Under the pieces are notes generated by a model, which saw nothing but the letters and a program-made list of their open reading frames with translations, did not search any database and was not told where the DNA came from. Shown piece by piece: positions 36,248 to 45,520 of a stretch of 64,000 nt of DNA (position 1 is its first letter; each line of letters starts with the position of its first letter). The stretch covers positions 744,001-808,000 of the forward strand of contig NZ_CP017659.1 in the NCBI RefSeq assembly GCF_015326965.1, written 5' to 3'. A program made the translations under genes and the position numbers. The stretch comes from Paenibacillus sp. JZ16 (GTDB lineage Bacteria > Bacillota > Bacilli > Paenibacillales > Paenibacillaceae).

Positions 36248-36668
36248 TTAATGATCCCAAAGAGGGACTCTTTTCCCAGTAGAAGTGTGTCCGTTCAATA
36301 ATCTGCTTTTCTGTACTGAATCAAGGATAACGGCTGTCTCACCCATCTTTAATGGGCTCGTTATATATAAACGAATCAATGCTATCCGTGTAGTCAGCAT
36401 AAGATAAAAAGGCAGATAAATCATCACCAGTAAAATTTGAATAAGTATTGTATCTGTTGTTAGACAAAATGTGAATTGTTGCCAATATCGGTAATCCTGA
36501 GGTATGAGTTGCAAGATTTTTCAAGGTAATCTTATTCAAATATTCAACATTGTGCACGTACCTACCAATAATAAAAGTATTGATGAAAAAAGTTTGGTTA
36601 TGCAGCCGAATTCAAACAACATATTTTCAGGAGGGGTCATACTTTTCTTTTTATTATTACAAAACGAA
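36248..36668 (-). pseudogene. decayed duplicate of the beta-lactamase-like gene, truncated by repeat copy F
   Basis: Several frames give KSMTPPENMLFEFGCITK, NKITLKNLATHTSGLPILAT, then SPLKMGETAVILDSVQK and NGHTSTGKRVP, all close matches to the gene at 31497-32567. There are internal deletions (the YxN region is shortened) and frameshifts. The left end stops at about 36250. The right end breaks in the NNKKKS codons, exactly where repeat copy F begins (36667). The DNA match to the first gene is strong up to that point and lost after it. Confidence 0.75.
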
Positions 36669-36773
36669 ATATTTCTGTCTAATCGGCTATCGGGACAAGA
36701 TCTTGGCCCGATAAAACAAAAAGCCGCTAAAATAGCGACTCTCAATGGGATTATGCTCTTGTCCCCCGACAGC
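36667..36773. repeat. dispersed ~150-bp repeat copy F, at a gene breakpoint
   Basis: ATTTCTGTCTAATCGGCTAT, GGGACAAGATCTTGGCCCG (a perfect-looking short palindrome around AAGATCTT), core AAAAAGCCGCTAAAATAGCG and CTTGTCCCCCGACA. It replaces the first ~30 codons of the decayed beta-lactamase-like copy. Confidence 0.75.
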
Positions 36774-37102
36774 AACAAACCCGATTCTGTTTAATTCATC
36801 GTAAATTGATTAGCAATACCATACTCTTTCAAACAAATTTAATAGCACAAATTGAATTCTCCACTGGGATGAAGGTACATGTTGGACGTATAATCTATCT
36901 TTCTGTTCGAAGAAAATAAAGTGTGAGACTGAGGTTGTTGATATGACGCCGTTATAGAGTTGGAAAGTCGTCAGCATTTAAAAAATAAGTTCTAGACTAA
37001 CACACAGTAACCCAAACAGCGGCAAGAATGAAAAAATAAAGTCATTGATTGCCACTGTTTTATTGAACTACGCCCCTTTAGGTCGCTGGGTCAACCGCAA
37101 AA
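36774..37102. other. intergenic, nothing recognised
   Basis: About 330 AT-rich bases without a supported ORF, promoter or repeat. Confidence 0.4.
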
Positions 37103-37639
37103 CTAGGCTGGAACGTAGGTCAACCTGATCACCTGCTCGCCAATTCGATCGCTTGCCACGAGTCGCAGCGGCGGCCGTGGACCGACGAATAACGGCTTGC
37201 CGTCACCCAGCACGACTGGATGGAGATAGAGTCGATACTCATCAACGAGACCGAGCTCCGTTAGACTGTGCGCCAACTCTGGCCCGGCAACTTCAATCTC
37301 CCCTTCATGCTGAGCCTTCAGCCCACGTATGGCCGCCGAGAGGTCGCCCTCGATCAGAGAAGCGTTCGGACCGACGGACTTTAACGTCCTCGACACCACC
37401 CACTTTGGTTTGCTTTGCCACGCAGCTGCGTATTCCCGTTCCGGCTCATCCCATTCAAAATGGTCTCCGTCCCCGTCCCAATACCGCATGGTCTCGTACA
37501 TGCGGCGCCCGTACAGGCAACCCGTTAGACCGCGCACGTCTTCGATGAAATGACGGAATAGCACGGGGTCGGGCTGAAATGCCATATGGTCGACGAACCC
37601 GTCCAGAGACTGGTTTAACGCAAAAACAATCTTTGCCAT
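37103..37639 (-). CDS. dihydrofolate reductase-like (RibD C-terminal) family protein
   Basis: 178 residues from ATG 37639 behind GGAAGGAG. The NAD(P)H-binding reductase fold has ALNQSLDGFVDH at the start, CLYGRRMYETMRYWDG in the middle and ELAHSLTELGLVDEYRLYLHPVVLG near the end, all usual for the YyaP/YwjB-type DHFR-like family. Its GC content is visibly higher than that of its neighbours, which suggests a separate origin. A related gene lies just to the right. Confidence 0.85.
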   Translation of the reverse strand: MAKIVFALNQSLDGFVDHMAFQPDPVLFRHFIEDVRGLTGCLYGRRMYETMRYWDGDGDHFEWDEPEREYAAAWQSKPKWVVSRTLKSVGPNASLIEGDLSAAIRGLKAQHEGEIEVAGPELAHSLTELGLVDEYRLYLHPVVLGDGKPLFVGPRPPLRLVASDRIGEQVIRLTYVPA

Positions 37640-37764
37640 GCGACTGACTCTCCTTCCTGGTTTTCTCGCACATTCATCATCAATGCAGCCTCCTCTAGGT
37701 CTACATTTTATCATCCAACAACATGACCGGTTTCTCATGGATTGCTAATGTGCACAACCCGATA

Positions 37765-37815
37765 GAATACAACGAAAAAAGCAGCCGATTTGAGGTCGGC
37801 TGCCTTCAATGTTTT
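37765..37815 (-). terminator. terminator-like hairpin, GTTAGC-family variant
   Basis: The stem GCAGCCGA / TCGGCTGC on the minus strand is followed by TTTTTTCG. It lies after the 37866 gene and resembles the hairpin inside the 31418 repeat. Confidence 0.7.
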
Positions 37816-37865
37816 TGTCTCCAAAAGTAGATTGTGCTAAGGGGACACGATATCTAAATGAAAGG

Positions 37866-38441
37866 TCATCTAACCGTCTGGTAAACGAGGCCTATGGCTC
37901 CAGAATCAAAAGTCTTGTTTTCGATAAGTTTTAGATTGATCTTCTCCTTGAGACCTTGGAATAACGGCAACCCGCTGCCGATTAGGACGGGAGAAACCGT
38001 AATTTTATACTCATCTATTAAATCAAGCTGCATAAGGTAGTGTGCGAATCTAGGACTACCGAGGATGACCATATCCGCGCCTGGCTGCTGTTTGAGGTTC
38101 TTGATCTCTTCCTCGACATCTTCTTTCACCAGTCTGGAATTGTTCCATTCGACTTTCTCCAGCGTCGTGGAAAAAACGATTTTGGCAGTCTTTTCGATCC
38201 ACTCGGCATGATTCCGTTCATGCTGCGAAGCTGATGGGTTCGAAGGCACAGATGGCCAGTAACTGTGCATCATCTGATAAGTCCCACGGCCCCAAATGAC
38301 AGTGTCGGCAGTACTCAGAATTTCTTTTGCGTGTTTCTCCAAATCAGCATCGTAGGAAACCCAGCCAATGTCCATTTCACCGTTAGGCCCTTCTACAAAG
38401 CCGTCAAGCGATGCGTGCAAAAATAGAACGAGTTTTCTCAT
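37866..38441 (-). CDS. dihydrofolate reductase-like (RibD C-terminal) family protein
   Basis: 191 residues from ATG 38441 behind AAGGAG; the ORF to 38462 has no better start. It has LFLHASLDGFVEGPNGEMDI, VIWGRGTYQMMHSYWPSVPS and LMQLDLIDEYKITVSPVLIG, the same landmarks as the neighbouring gene. It reduces an unknown substrate with NAD(P)H. The two genes are tandem but differ in base composition, so they were probably acquired separately rather than duplicated here. Confidence 0.87.
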   Translation of the reverse strand: MRKLVLFLHASLDGFVEGPNGEMDIGWVSYDADLEKHAKEILSTADTVIWGRGTYQMMHSYWPSVPSNPSASQHERNHAEWIEKTAKIVFSTTLEKVEWNNSRLVKEDVEEEIKNLKQQPGADMVILGSPRFAHYLMQLDLIDEYKITVSPVLIGSGLPLFQGLKEKINLKLIENKTFDSGAIGLVYQTVR

Positions 38442-38753
38442 CTTTAGTACTCCTTTGTTCATAAGAGATATCTACATTAACTACATTATAGGACATTTCT
38501 ACATGGGTTGTTTCTTACGGATTGCTAATCACGATGTCATTAATGCAGAGGGATTTCTATTAATGTTTTTCCAACTTATAAGAACAGGGGAATACTTCGA
38601 GTCGAGGTGTATTTGCTTATTTTACTGTTACTTATGATAGAATTCCAAGAGGGAATCTAGCTGACTATAAATTAATATTTCACTGTCTAATACAACCTAT
38701 GTGCAGGTGAATCTGGTAAATCTTTTCGAAATTGCCCTTTATTATGTATAATG
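38442..38753. other. intergenic, nothing recognised
   Basis: About 310 bases, AT-rich, no supported gene or structured element. Confidence 0.4.
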
Positions 38754-39164
38754 CTAGCCAATTGGTTTCAAAAGTATATTTTCTTCGTACTCATTTCCTC
38801 TTGAATCGTTCCAAATAATATTAACTGTTTGTGGTTCATTACTAGTCACAGAACTCTTTGTTCGATTCATTGGAATTTCTATTGTTCTGGTTGTAAGCCC
38901 TGTTTCTTCTAATATTACTTTACCATCATTAATGTCGATCTTATATACTTGAACATCATCCCAGTCTTCATCTTTATAAAACAAGGTATACATTCCTGAT
39001 TCGTCTTGACCTGTTATACTTGAGTTTAACTCGCCTTTCCAGTGAATGCTTTCTCCTTTTAGCGTTATTTTAGTGTTCTTGTCTACACATCCTGTCGAAA
39101 TCATTATAAACACCACCAGGATAAACATCGCAACAAACTTGAAAACATTTGGATTTTTATACAT
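38754..39164 (-). CDS. small lipoprotein of unknown function
   Basis: 136 residues from ATG 39164 behind GGAGG; the frame extends to 39419 but without a start that fits. The signal peptide (FKFVAMFILVVFIMISTGC) ends in a lipobox. The mature part is beta-rich (TLKGESIHWKGELNSSITGQ). It is anchored to the outer face of the membrane. No family recognised. Confidence 0.7.
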   Translation of the reverse strand: MYKNPNVFKFVAMFILVVFIMISTGCVDKNTKITLKGESIHWKGELNSSITGQDESGMYTLFYKDEDWDDVQVYKIDINDGKVILEETGLTTRTIEIPMNRTKSSVTSNEPQTVNIIWNDSRGNEYEENILLKPIG

Positions 39165-39445
39165 TGTTGCCTCCGTCTTTTTTGCTGTGATTATACAATA
39201 AAAAATTCGATTTTTTATATTATTTAGCAATTTATTGTATAAATACCTCTGCCATCGTGAAACGAACAGTAAAGAGTTCAACCAGTAAACACTGGTTGAC
39301 CTATAATAATGCCTTAAAGAAATTGTCGTTTGAGGGGGTGCGACTTTCCACACTGACAACGTAACATTGATCGCCCCTACTTCATTTTTAACCGACTGCA
39401 ACAGAAGTTGGTGCGACATCCGTCGATCGGCAAAGTCTCCTCAAC
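39165..39445. other. intergenic with possible insertion-sequence end
   Basis: At 39335-39365 the run GGGGTGCGACTTTCCACACT GACAACG resembles the outer sequences of IS21-family elements, which often carry CACTGACAACG-type ends. No transposase is present, and I cannot find the second end. Otherwise empty. Confidence 0.2.
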
Positions 39446-40543
39446 TTAACTTCCCCACCAAGCTGAAAAAGGAACAGTAACCTCTCCAGTTAATGAAACA
39501 GTTTCGCCAATTTTAGGAGTAATTAAATTAACATTTGCTTCGTTTGCCTTTTGTAATGCTCGTTCCACCGGTTCAGTCCAAGCATGATAAGCAAGGGTAA
39601 AAGCCCCCCAATGAATTAACATCATATTCTTCCCATTTACGTCTAAATGAGCCTGAACAGCTTCTTCTGGTGTCATATGTACCCAAGCCCATCGTTTGTC
39701 ATATTGACCGCCTTCAATTAAGGTCATATGAAATGGTCCGTATTTCTTGCCTATCTCCTTAAAATGTGAATCGTATCCTCCATCTCCGCTGGTATAGACC
39801 CGTGTGTTCTTCCCAAGAATAACCCATCCACCCCATAAGGTAGTATCGCGATTGAAAATTCCTCTACCGGAGAAATGTTTCGAAGGAGTTAAAGCAACCG
39901 TTAAACCTTGAAACGCAATCTCATCCCACCAATTGAGTTCTATAACTTTTTCCTTTGCAACTCCCCATCGATTAAGATGGGCACCTACTCCATGAGGAAC
40001 AAAAAAATGACCTACCTTACTTTTCAGTCTTTGGATGGAAGAATAATCCAAATGATCATAATGGTCATGTGTAATAAAAACAGCGTCTAAAAATGTCATT
40101 TCATCAATAATATGCAGCATATTATTTCCGTATCGTTTGCTGCCCGCGAAGGAAACCGGTGAAGCAACGGGTCCTAACATAGGGTCCACCAATAACTTTT
40201 TATTATCAATACTCAATAGGAAAGCAGAGTGCCCGAACCACGTTAAACTATCTTTTTCGCTGTTTATTTTGTTCCAATCCATGACTGATTCCTGAATGGG
40301 CCCGCTAGGGCTACGATCTTTTCTTCCAGCAATAAAATCCTTTATCATGGAGAGGAGATCCATAGCACTCATGCTCATCTTTGTAGGAACCTGATTGACA
40401 AATTTCCCATTGGAAAAATTATCAAACTTACTATACGCCGTTTTTTGTTTTTTCATTGCGTTGCCGCCAAAGGTTGGGTGTATGCTTATAAACAATAAAC
40501 CGATAAGAGTGACGACGACGAAAAAGAGGAACAAATAAAACAT
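39446..40543 (-). CDS. metallo-beta-lactamase-fold hydrolase (NAPE-PLD/UlaG-like)
   Basis: 365 residues. An N-terminal membrane helix (FYLFLFFVVVTLIGLLFIS) is followed by a metal-binding domain: HDHYDHLD (His159, His161, Asp163, His164), a further His in TPSKHFSGRG, Asp in YTSGDGGYDSHF and His in MLIHWGAF. This order matches the NAPE-PLD-like group of phospholipase D-type zinc hydrolases. It is probably membrane anchored, acting on a phospholipid or lactone. Start ATG 40543. Confidence 0.88.
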   Translation of the reverse strand: MFYLFLFFVVVTLIGLLFISIHPTFGGNAMKKQKTAYSKFDNFSNGKFVNQVPTKMSMSAMDLLSMIKDFIAGRKDRSPSGPIQESVMDWNKINSEKDSLTWFGHSAFLLSIDNKKLLVDPMLGPVASPVSFAGSKRYGNNMLHIIDEMTFLDAVFITHDHYDHLDYSSIQRLKSKVGHFFVPHGVGAHLNRWGVAKEKVIELNWWDEIAFQGLTVALTPSKHFSGRGIFNRDTTLWGGWVILGKNTRVYTSGDGGYDSHFKEIGKKYGPFHMTLIEGGQYDKRWAWVHMTPEEAVQAHLDVNGKNMMLIHWGAFTLAYHAWTEPVERALQKANEANVNLITPKIGETVSLTGEVTVPFSAWWGS

Positions 40544-40576
40544 GATTTTTTCATTCCTTCCTGAGGTGTAAAAGCA

Positions 40577-40770
40577 TTACTTGCTGAACAGTAAACTACA
40601 ATCCGTATGCAAGAACTGCGAATAAGTGCACGATGAATGGAGAGGCCGCCTTCCGATGCTGGTTTTGAAGTTAAAGGCATTAATATTCGGCGAAAAAAAT
40701 TCCACCGCTTCTTTGTACCCGACCACTCTGGTTGGGGATATGATCATAGGTCCATTCCCTTTTCTGCCAT
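40577..40770 (-). pseudogene. small unknown ORF with a probable frameshift
   Basis: ATG 40770 behind AGGAGG encodes MAEKGMDL and then stops. One base lost near GACCTATGATC would join it to IISPTRVVGYKEAVEFFSPN and carry the frame to 40577. No similarity is apparent. This is weak: the second part may be non-coding. Confidence 0.25.
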
Positions 40771-40848
40771 AATCATTCCTCCTTATTCGTGTTAGATTCG
40801 CATTCAGCTCCAAGCTATGCTGCCCATGCTGCTAATCCAATCAACATG

Positions 40849-41550
40849 TCATCGTCCAACATTGACGATCTTCCTGACCCATGCTTGCTCACTCGTCGCC
40901 GCCCGCAATAGGCAGTCGGCACAGTCCATAAAGGGTAGCGGCCGGAGTGGGGCGATGCGAGCTGATGGGCCTGCTGTATATTTTAGAGTGCCGTCTGCGT
41001 ATTTGAGCACTGACGCTCGTACAATGACCCAATCCAGTTCGCTCTGTATTACCGCATGCTCAGCAATCGCCTTATCCTCGATCGCCTTCCAATAGATGCG
41101 GCGCATCATGCTTACTGCCCAGCGATTTACAACAGAAAGTTCTTTTCCATTGCTCAAATTAATGCCGCTCTGCATGACTAGACGCTTAATGCCAGTCCGC
41201 TGACAGGCCGCAAGGATATTCGGTATTCCCTCCGACATGACGGTACCCGGTGAGAAGTTTGCCGCCATGACACTCTTTGCTGCCATGATATTCAGGAATC
41301 CCTTCTTTGCGGTACCCGGCGAGAAGTTACTGGGTGGACCGATACAGCTGATTACCGCATCTGTATCGGCAATGACTTTAGCCATCCCAGGCGCGTCGAA
41401 TACATCCCCCTGCCGGATGATCAGACGCTCTGCAGGGGGAATGACATCCGGCCGGCGAGCCACGGCTACAACCTCATGTCCCAATTCAAGCGCCCGCTCC
41501 ATAACTTTCCTTCCAGTTCCCCCTGTGGCTCCAATAATCGCAATTTTCAT
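40849..41550 (-). CDS. NAD(P)H-binding (NmrA-like/atypical SDR) protein
   Basis: 233 residues. The Rossmann motif of the atypical SDR group, IAIIGATGGTGRKVMERAL, is at residues 3-21, with RQGDVFD and AVISCIGPPS further on and RLVMQSGIN in the active-site region, without a classical YxxxK. Such proteins act as NAD(P)H-dependent reductases or redox sensors. It contains a local direct repeat (SVMAANFSPGTVMSEG after an earlier SNFSPGTAKKG). Start ATG 41550. It is divergent from a TetR gene, probably its repressor. Confidence 0.83.
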   Translation of the reverse strand: MKIAIIGATGGTGRKVMERALELGHEVVAVARRPDVIPPAERLIIRQGDVFDAPGMAKVIADTDAVISCIGPPSNFSPGTAKKGFLNIMAAKSVMAANFSPGTVMSEGIPNILAACQRTGIKRLVMQSGINLSNGKELSVVNRWAVSMMRRIYWKAIEDKAIAEHAVIQSELDWVIVRASVLKYADGTLKYTAGPSARIAPLRPLPFMDCADCLLRAATSEQAWVRKIVNVGR

Positions 41551-41755
41551 TAAATGGTCCCCTTCGACTGATGATCATGATTGACTTCATCCTCATAAAC
41601 ACACAAAATTGAACAATAGTATACTAAGAAACAACTATGTATAATTGTAAACAGAAGTTGAAAGTCTACAATTATTAAAAAGGCAGGTTCCGTGCATTAG
41701 TTCACAAATCCTTTAGAATTGTGTATTTATTTTTCAGAGAAGCTGGTGATGCTCA

Positions 41756-42367
41756 TTGTTAAAGCTGGATCGAAGGATACGAAAAACCCAAGAAGCCATA
41801 AAAATGGCTGTAATTGAACTGATGATCGAAAAAGAATTTGATCAGATTACGATCCAAGATATTTCCGACAGGGCAGATGTTAGCCGAAGAACGATCTATC
41901 TTCACTACATGGACAAATTTGATCTTCTGGATAAGCTTATTGAGGAGCATATTGATGATCTGCGGAATATCTGCGAATTGACAGACGATGACGCCGATTA
42001 TAGGGATGCTGGGTTGTTATGGTTCGAGTATTTCGAGAACCATTCTTTATTCTTCTCCGCATTGCTCGCGAGTAAGGGGACCCTTTTTTTCCGCAATCGA
42101 TTCCTTGCGTTTTTTATCCAAGAGTTAGAGAAAGAGAACAATATGTCTGAAGTGAGCAATCAAGGGTTAGCGGACGGTGTGAATGTTGATATTCAATTTC
42201 TAGGAGCGGCTATCGTAGGGGTAGTGGAATGGTGGTTCAAGAATGGAAGGCCTCTCCCTCCTTCCTTTATGGCGTGGCGGGTCGGAGCATTGCTTGAACG
42301 GAATCTTAATGCTGATTTACGCTTGCATGAAGGAGACTTCCACCAAACAACATCGTGTAATCAATGA
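41756..42367 (+). CDS. TetR/AcrR family regulator
   Basis: About 203 residues. HTH: ITIQDISDRADVSRRTIYLHYMDKFDLL. The start codon is uncertain (TTG 41756 used here; the ribosome site is weak, GGTG). It is a paralogue of the TetR at 2710, with which it shares the HTH and the EWW segment, and each stands opposite an NAD(P)-binding reductase. It probably represses the NmrA-like gene and itself. Confidence 0.8.
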   Translation: MLKLDRRIRKTQEAIKMAVIELMIEKEFDQITIQDISDRADVSRRTIYLHYMDKFDLLDKLIEEHIDDLRNICELTDDDADYRDAGLLWFEYFENHSLFFSALLASKGTLFFRNRFLAFFIQELEKENNMSEVSNQGLADGVNVDIQFLGAAIVGVVEWWFKNGRPLPPSFMAWRVGALLERNLNADLRLHEGDFHQTTSCNQ

Positions 42368-42733
42368 ATACATTAGATAAATAACCTCAACCCTTCCGGT
42401 ATAAGGATAATCCGGCGTCCATGGAGCGGTTAGAACGCAGCCGCTTTATTACGTCTTTCGGACGTGCAGGGCTGGAGTTCGTGATCCATTCGGCTTCCGA
42501 ATAGCGTTATTCACTTCCTTTCTTAGACTATCATCTATATATTTGATTATTTCAATAGCACCATCTCTGGATCACGTCAATCTCCTCTTTCGGAACCGAA
42601 AATTCGTCGCCTAGTCGGAAGACAGAGTTCTCCTGCCGGGTCGATTCGTCGCAGGGATAGCTCTGCCCAGTAGGGAAACTGGGCGACATGCAGACGGCAG
42701 ACGAGCGCCTCATTCATCCGCGATCCGAGAGAC
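42368..42733. other. intergenic, nothing recognised
   Basis: A long convergent gap. The ORF on the minus strand across 42577-42804 overlaps the real HxlR gene in another frame and lacks a ribosome site, so I do not call it. No repeat of the families described here is present. Confidence 0.4.
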
Positions 42734-43081
42734 TTAATCCAGATACAGAATCTCAATCTCGCCCGGAGCGTAGGATTGCTCTGCGTAATTCCCTCCCCAA
42801 TCACAAAGCGATCTCAAAATGGGTTCAAGTGATTGACCCAGTTCCGTGGTTGAATATTCCACCTTAGGCGGTACTTGATTGTACATTTTTCTGCGAATTA
42901 ATCCGTCTGTTTCCAGTTCCCGAAGTGTTTGAATCAGCATCTTTTGCGAAATATTATTAACGAGTCGCTTAAGCTCCCCCGTCCGTTTAGGTCCTTTTAT
43001 TAAATAGTACAGCACAAGCCCCTTCCACTTTCCTCCGATAACCTCTAGTGTAACTTCCAGTTCACAGTAAAAAGTTTTCAT
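42734..43081 (-). CDS. HxlR family transcriptional regulator
   Basis: 115 residues. A winged helix with LEVIGGKWKGLVLYYLIKGP, ELKRLVNNISQKMLIQTLRELETDGLIRR and YSTTELGQSLEPIL, the standard HxlR landmarks. It lacks the N-terminal Cys of HypR-like redox members beyond YCELEVT (Cys5 is present and could be the sensor). ATG 43081 is preferred to 43120. It is downstream of an SDR gene on the same strand and separated by 157 bp. Confidence 0.85.
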   Translation of the reverse strand: MKTFYCELEVTLEVIGGKWKGLVLYYLIKGPKRTGELKRLVNNISQKMLIQTLRELETDGLIRRKMYNQVPPKVEYSTTELGQSLEPILRSLCDWGGNYAEQSYAPGEIEILYLD

Positions 43082-43238
43082 ATCAATGCACCATCTCCGA
43101 CCTGAGAATATCCCCTTCATGTATTGTTCGATCCTTCAGAATCACTGAAGGAAAAATTGAACGTAACAAGGAGGGGATAATACAAGCGCGTTTAGTTGAT
43201 TTAAAAATCCCTGTTGTTTAAGAATTATTATGTCCTGG

Positions 43239-43985
43239 TTAAACTTGAGCCACTCCGCCATCTACGAATAATTCAACGCCGTTCAAATAACTGCTTTCAT
43301 TAGAGGCTAGGAACATGACAGCATTTGAGATCTCTTCAACCTGTCCCACTCTGCCGAGCGGAATATCATTTTTTGCCTGTTCCAGGAAATGATCTAGTTG
43401 GGAGCCAAATAACTCATCGTACGCCGGCGTTACGACTGTTCCTGGACTAAGGACATTAATACGAACTTCGGTCCCTTTCATATCTAGAATCCAGCCGCGG
43501 ACGAGCTGTCTGATCGCTGCCTTTGAGGCACCATAGATACTAAACGCTGGTATCCCCGTCGAGCCAGCAGTGGATCCCGTTAGAATAATTGAACCTCTTT
43601 TATTGGGAAACAAAGGTAATGCCTTTTGTACTGTAAAGATGGTTCCTTTCACGTTGACATCGAAAGTCGTGTAGTATTGTGCTTCTGTAATTTCTCCTAA
43701 TGGAAGCAATGAACCTAGTCCGGCATTTGCAAAGAGAATGTCCAAGTGTCCCTTCTCTCGCTCTACTGTTTCAAACAATTTATCTAGATCTTCCGACTTT
43801 GAAATGTCACCTCGGACACCTGTAACATTCTTACCGATCTGCTTTACTGCTTCATCCAGTTCACATTGTCTGCGTCCCGTGATAAAAACGTAAGCCCCTT
43901 CTTGTACGAACTGTTGTGCCGACGCGAGACCGATGCCGCTTGTACCTCCGGTTACAACTGCTACCTTTCCGTCAAATTTCCCCAT
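43239..43985 (-). CDS. short-chain dehydrogenase/reductase (classical SDR)
   Basis: 248 residues. TGGTSGIG (cofactor loop, residues 12-19), NAG in LFANAGLG, the catalytic Ser/Tyr/Lys with GSTAG and YGASK, and the PGTVVTP loop. Arg in TGRRQ after strand 2 suggests NADP. It reduces or oxidises an unknown small substrate in the cytosol. Start ATG 43985 follows AGGAG. The HxlR gene 3' of it may regulate it. Confidence 0.9.
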   Translation of the reverse strand: MGKFDGKVAVVTGGTSGIGLASAQQFVQEGAYVFITGRRQCELDEAVKQIGKNVTGVRGDISKSEDLDKLFETVEREKGHLDILFANAGLGSLLPLGEITEAQYYTTFDVNVKGTIFTVQKALPLFPNKRGSIILTGSTAGSTGIPAFSIYGASKAAIRQLVRGWILDMKGTEVRINVLSPGTVVTPAYDELFGSQLDHFLEQAKNDIPLGRVGQVEEISNAVMFLASNESSYLNGVELFVDGGVAQV

Positions 43986-44295
43986 TCTATTAAACTCCTT
44001 TTATAAGTTTTTATATTGTATAGGATGCTCTGTCTACCTCATGAACTTCCTATGAACGATAGTATGGAGGAAAAGTTACAAGAAAAACAGTACCCACTTT
44101 TTTGTGATATAGTCACCAAAATGTGATAATTGAGGCGGCACAAGCATTTGTTTTTACAGCCTAGATGATGGAAGTGAGCTCCGCTTCGAAACCATGACAC
44201 ATCAGCACCACCGACTAAGATTGAAATTAAACCAAAAGTTGTCCGAGATACAAACATATGAGTTGCTTTAATCGCGGCTTAATGTGATTAATAAT
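43986..44295. other. intergenic, nothing recognised
   Basis: About 310 bases between two minus-strand genes. No ORF, repeat or terminator I can support. Confidence 0.4.
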
Positions 44296-44895
44296 TTATA
44301 TTGCTTCCCATACGTTCATCAGTTGAGTGATGGCAGCATCCATCGTTTCGTATGGAACACCGTCTCGGGCTTGAATCGAAATCCCTCGGAGAAATGTTTC
44401 GAATAACGTCAGCAGCATGGGGATATCGGTTGAACCCGGCAACTCCCCATTGGCAACAGCCCGTTCGATGCAATTTTTCAACCAACCGTGAACCTTTTCC
44501 CGTTCCTTCGCGAGTATCTCTTTAATGTGCAGCTGCTCAGGAGAACAGTTGACAGCGGACAAAACCAACAGACAGCCCAAAGGATGAGAATTCTCTGTCT
44601 GCATCCTCGCCGATTGCCGCAACCCCTGCTCTATAGCTGCTTTTGATGTTAGGCTCGTATCCCTAAAACTATTCGACACCTGTCCATAAATGGATATATA
44701 TCGATCCACCGCTTCGCGGAACAATGCTTCCTTGGAATCAAACGCCGCGTAAAAACTCGCCGCTGAAATATTTCCCATCGCAGTGCGCAGCTGCGAGAGT
44801 GAAGTGGATTCAAAGCCGTGCTCCCAAAAAAGATTCATCGCGGCAGTAACTGCCTCTTCACGGTTAAATGCGCGTGGGCGTCCACTTCGTGGCAT
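44296..44895 (-). CDS. TetR/AcrR family regulator
   Basis: 199 residues. The start MPRSGRPRAFNREEAVTAAM is typical; HTH is TSLSQLRTAMGNISAASFYAAFDSKEALF, and the C-terminal domain is of the TetR_C_16/YxaF-like type. Start ATG 44895 behind AGGAGG. It is divergent from the HxlR gene at 45052. A palindrome TATGGA-N8-TCCATA in the gap recurs near 48273, upstream of the 474-residue protein. Confidence 0.85.
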   Translation of the reverse strand: MPRSGRPRAFNREEAVTAAMNLFWEHGFESTSLSQLRTAMGNISAASFYAAFDSKEALFREAVDRYISIYGQVSNSFRDTSLTSKAAIEQGLRQSARMQTENSHPLGCLLVLSAVNCSPEQLHIKEILAKEREKVHGWLKNCIERAVANGELPGSTDIPMLLTLFETFLRGISIQARDGVPYETMDAAITQLMNVWEAI

Positions 44896-44941
44896 CAGAT
44901 GACCTCCTTTAATACTTTTATACTAATCGATCCACAAGTTC

Positions 44942-44990
44942 TTGACAAACGATCAAGATTAGAATTAATATATGGAATAATCGATCCATA
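44942..44990 (+). promoter_or_regulatory. promoter with overlapping palindrome (candidate TetR operator)
   Basis: TTGACA (44942-44947), a 17-bp spacer, TTAATA (44965-44970), then the palindrome TATGGA-N8-TCCATA (44971-44990) containing AATCGATCC. A second TAATCGATCCA is at 44924-44934. The sites lie between the TetR gene and the HxlR gene and could control both. Confidence 0.45.
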
Positions 44991-45051
44991 ATTCTTCATA
45001 AGTTAGAGACGAACTGGTCTCCTATATTACGGATAGGGATGTGTTTAAAAG

Positions 45052-45414
45052 ATGATAACGTTTAGAGACAAAACATATCGTTGCACCTCCGAAATTGTTC
45101 TCAGTTTAGTTAGCGGCAAGTGGAAAATAGCTATTTTAAACCAGTTGGCAAAGGGTCCGATCCGATTTAATGAGCTGCAGCGGCTCCTTCCGGACACGAC
45201 ACAACGAATGCTTACGATGCAGCTAAGAACGCTTGAACAAGACGGACTCATTAGTCGCAAAGTTTATCCAGTTTCACCGCCTAAAGTGGAATACGATTTA
45301 TCCGAGTTGGGCGAACAGTTGGCTCCCATGCTCCTGATGTTATGTGATTTTGGCTCGACTTATATCGAGAGCTTTCCCGATGAAGTATCGCACACCAATC
45401 AAAAGCATGCATGA
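45052..45414 (+). CDS. HxlR family transcriptional regulator
   Basis: 120 residues. SLVSGKWKIAILNQLAKGPI, FNELQRLLPDTTQRMLTMQL, RTLEQDGLISRKVYPVSPPK and EYDLSELGEQLAPML are the HxlR winged-helix landmarks. Cys 11 lies in the YRCTSE start, where redox-sensing members keep their active Cys. It is divergent from TetR and convergent with the MFS gene, with a terminator between. Confidence 0.87.
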   Translation: MITFRDKTYRCTSEIVLSLVSGKWKIAILNQLAKGPIRFNELQRLLPDTTQRMLTMQLRTLEQDGLISRKVYPVSPPKVEYDLSELGEQLAPMLLMLCDFGSTYIESFPDEVSHTNQKHA

Positions 45415-45477
45415 GAAAAAATGAGCTGAACACAACTCGCTGTCCTTTAATCGTTACACGCCATAAATAGAACATTA

Positions 45478-45505
45478 AGAGGTACCCAAAAAGGGTACCT
45501 CTTAG
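45478..45505. terminator. bidirectional terminator between HxlR and MFS genes
   Basis: A perfect 11-bp stem AAGAGGTACCC / GGGTACCTCTT with a five-base loop. On the minus strand it precedes AATGTTCT, so the T-tract is weak. It serves the convergent genes on both sides. Confidence 0.75.
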
Positions 45506-45520
45506 CTTTGTATTTCGTAT

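Noticed and set aside
39335..39440. Sequence like an IS21-family end (CACTGACAACG)
   Set aside because: No transposase, no second end and no target duplication can be seen. The likeness is too short to call a mobile element.
42577..42804. 75-codon minus-strand ORF as a gene
   Set aside because: It overlaps the HxlR gene in another frame, has no ribosome site and shows no recognisable motif beyond the overlap.
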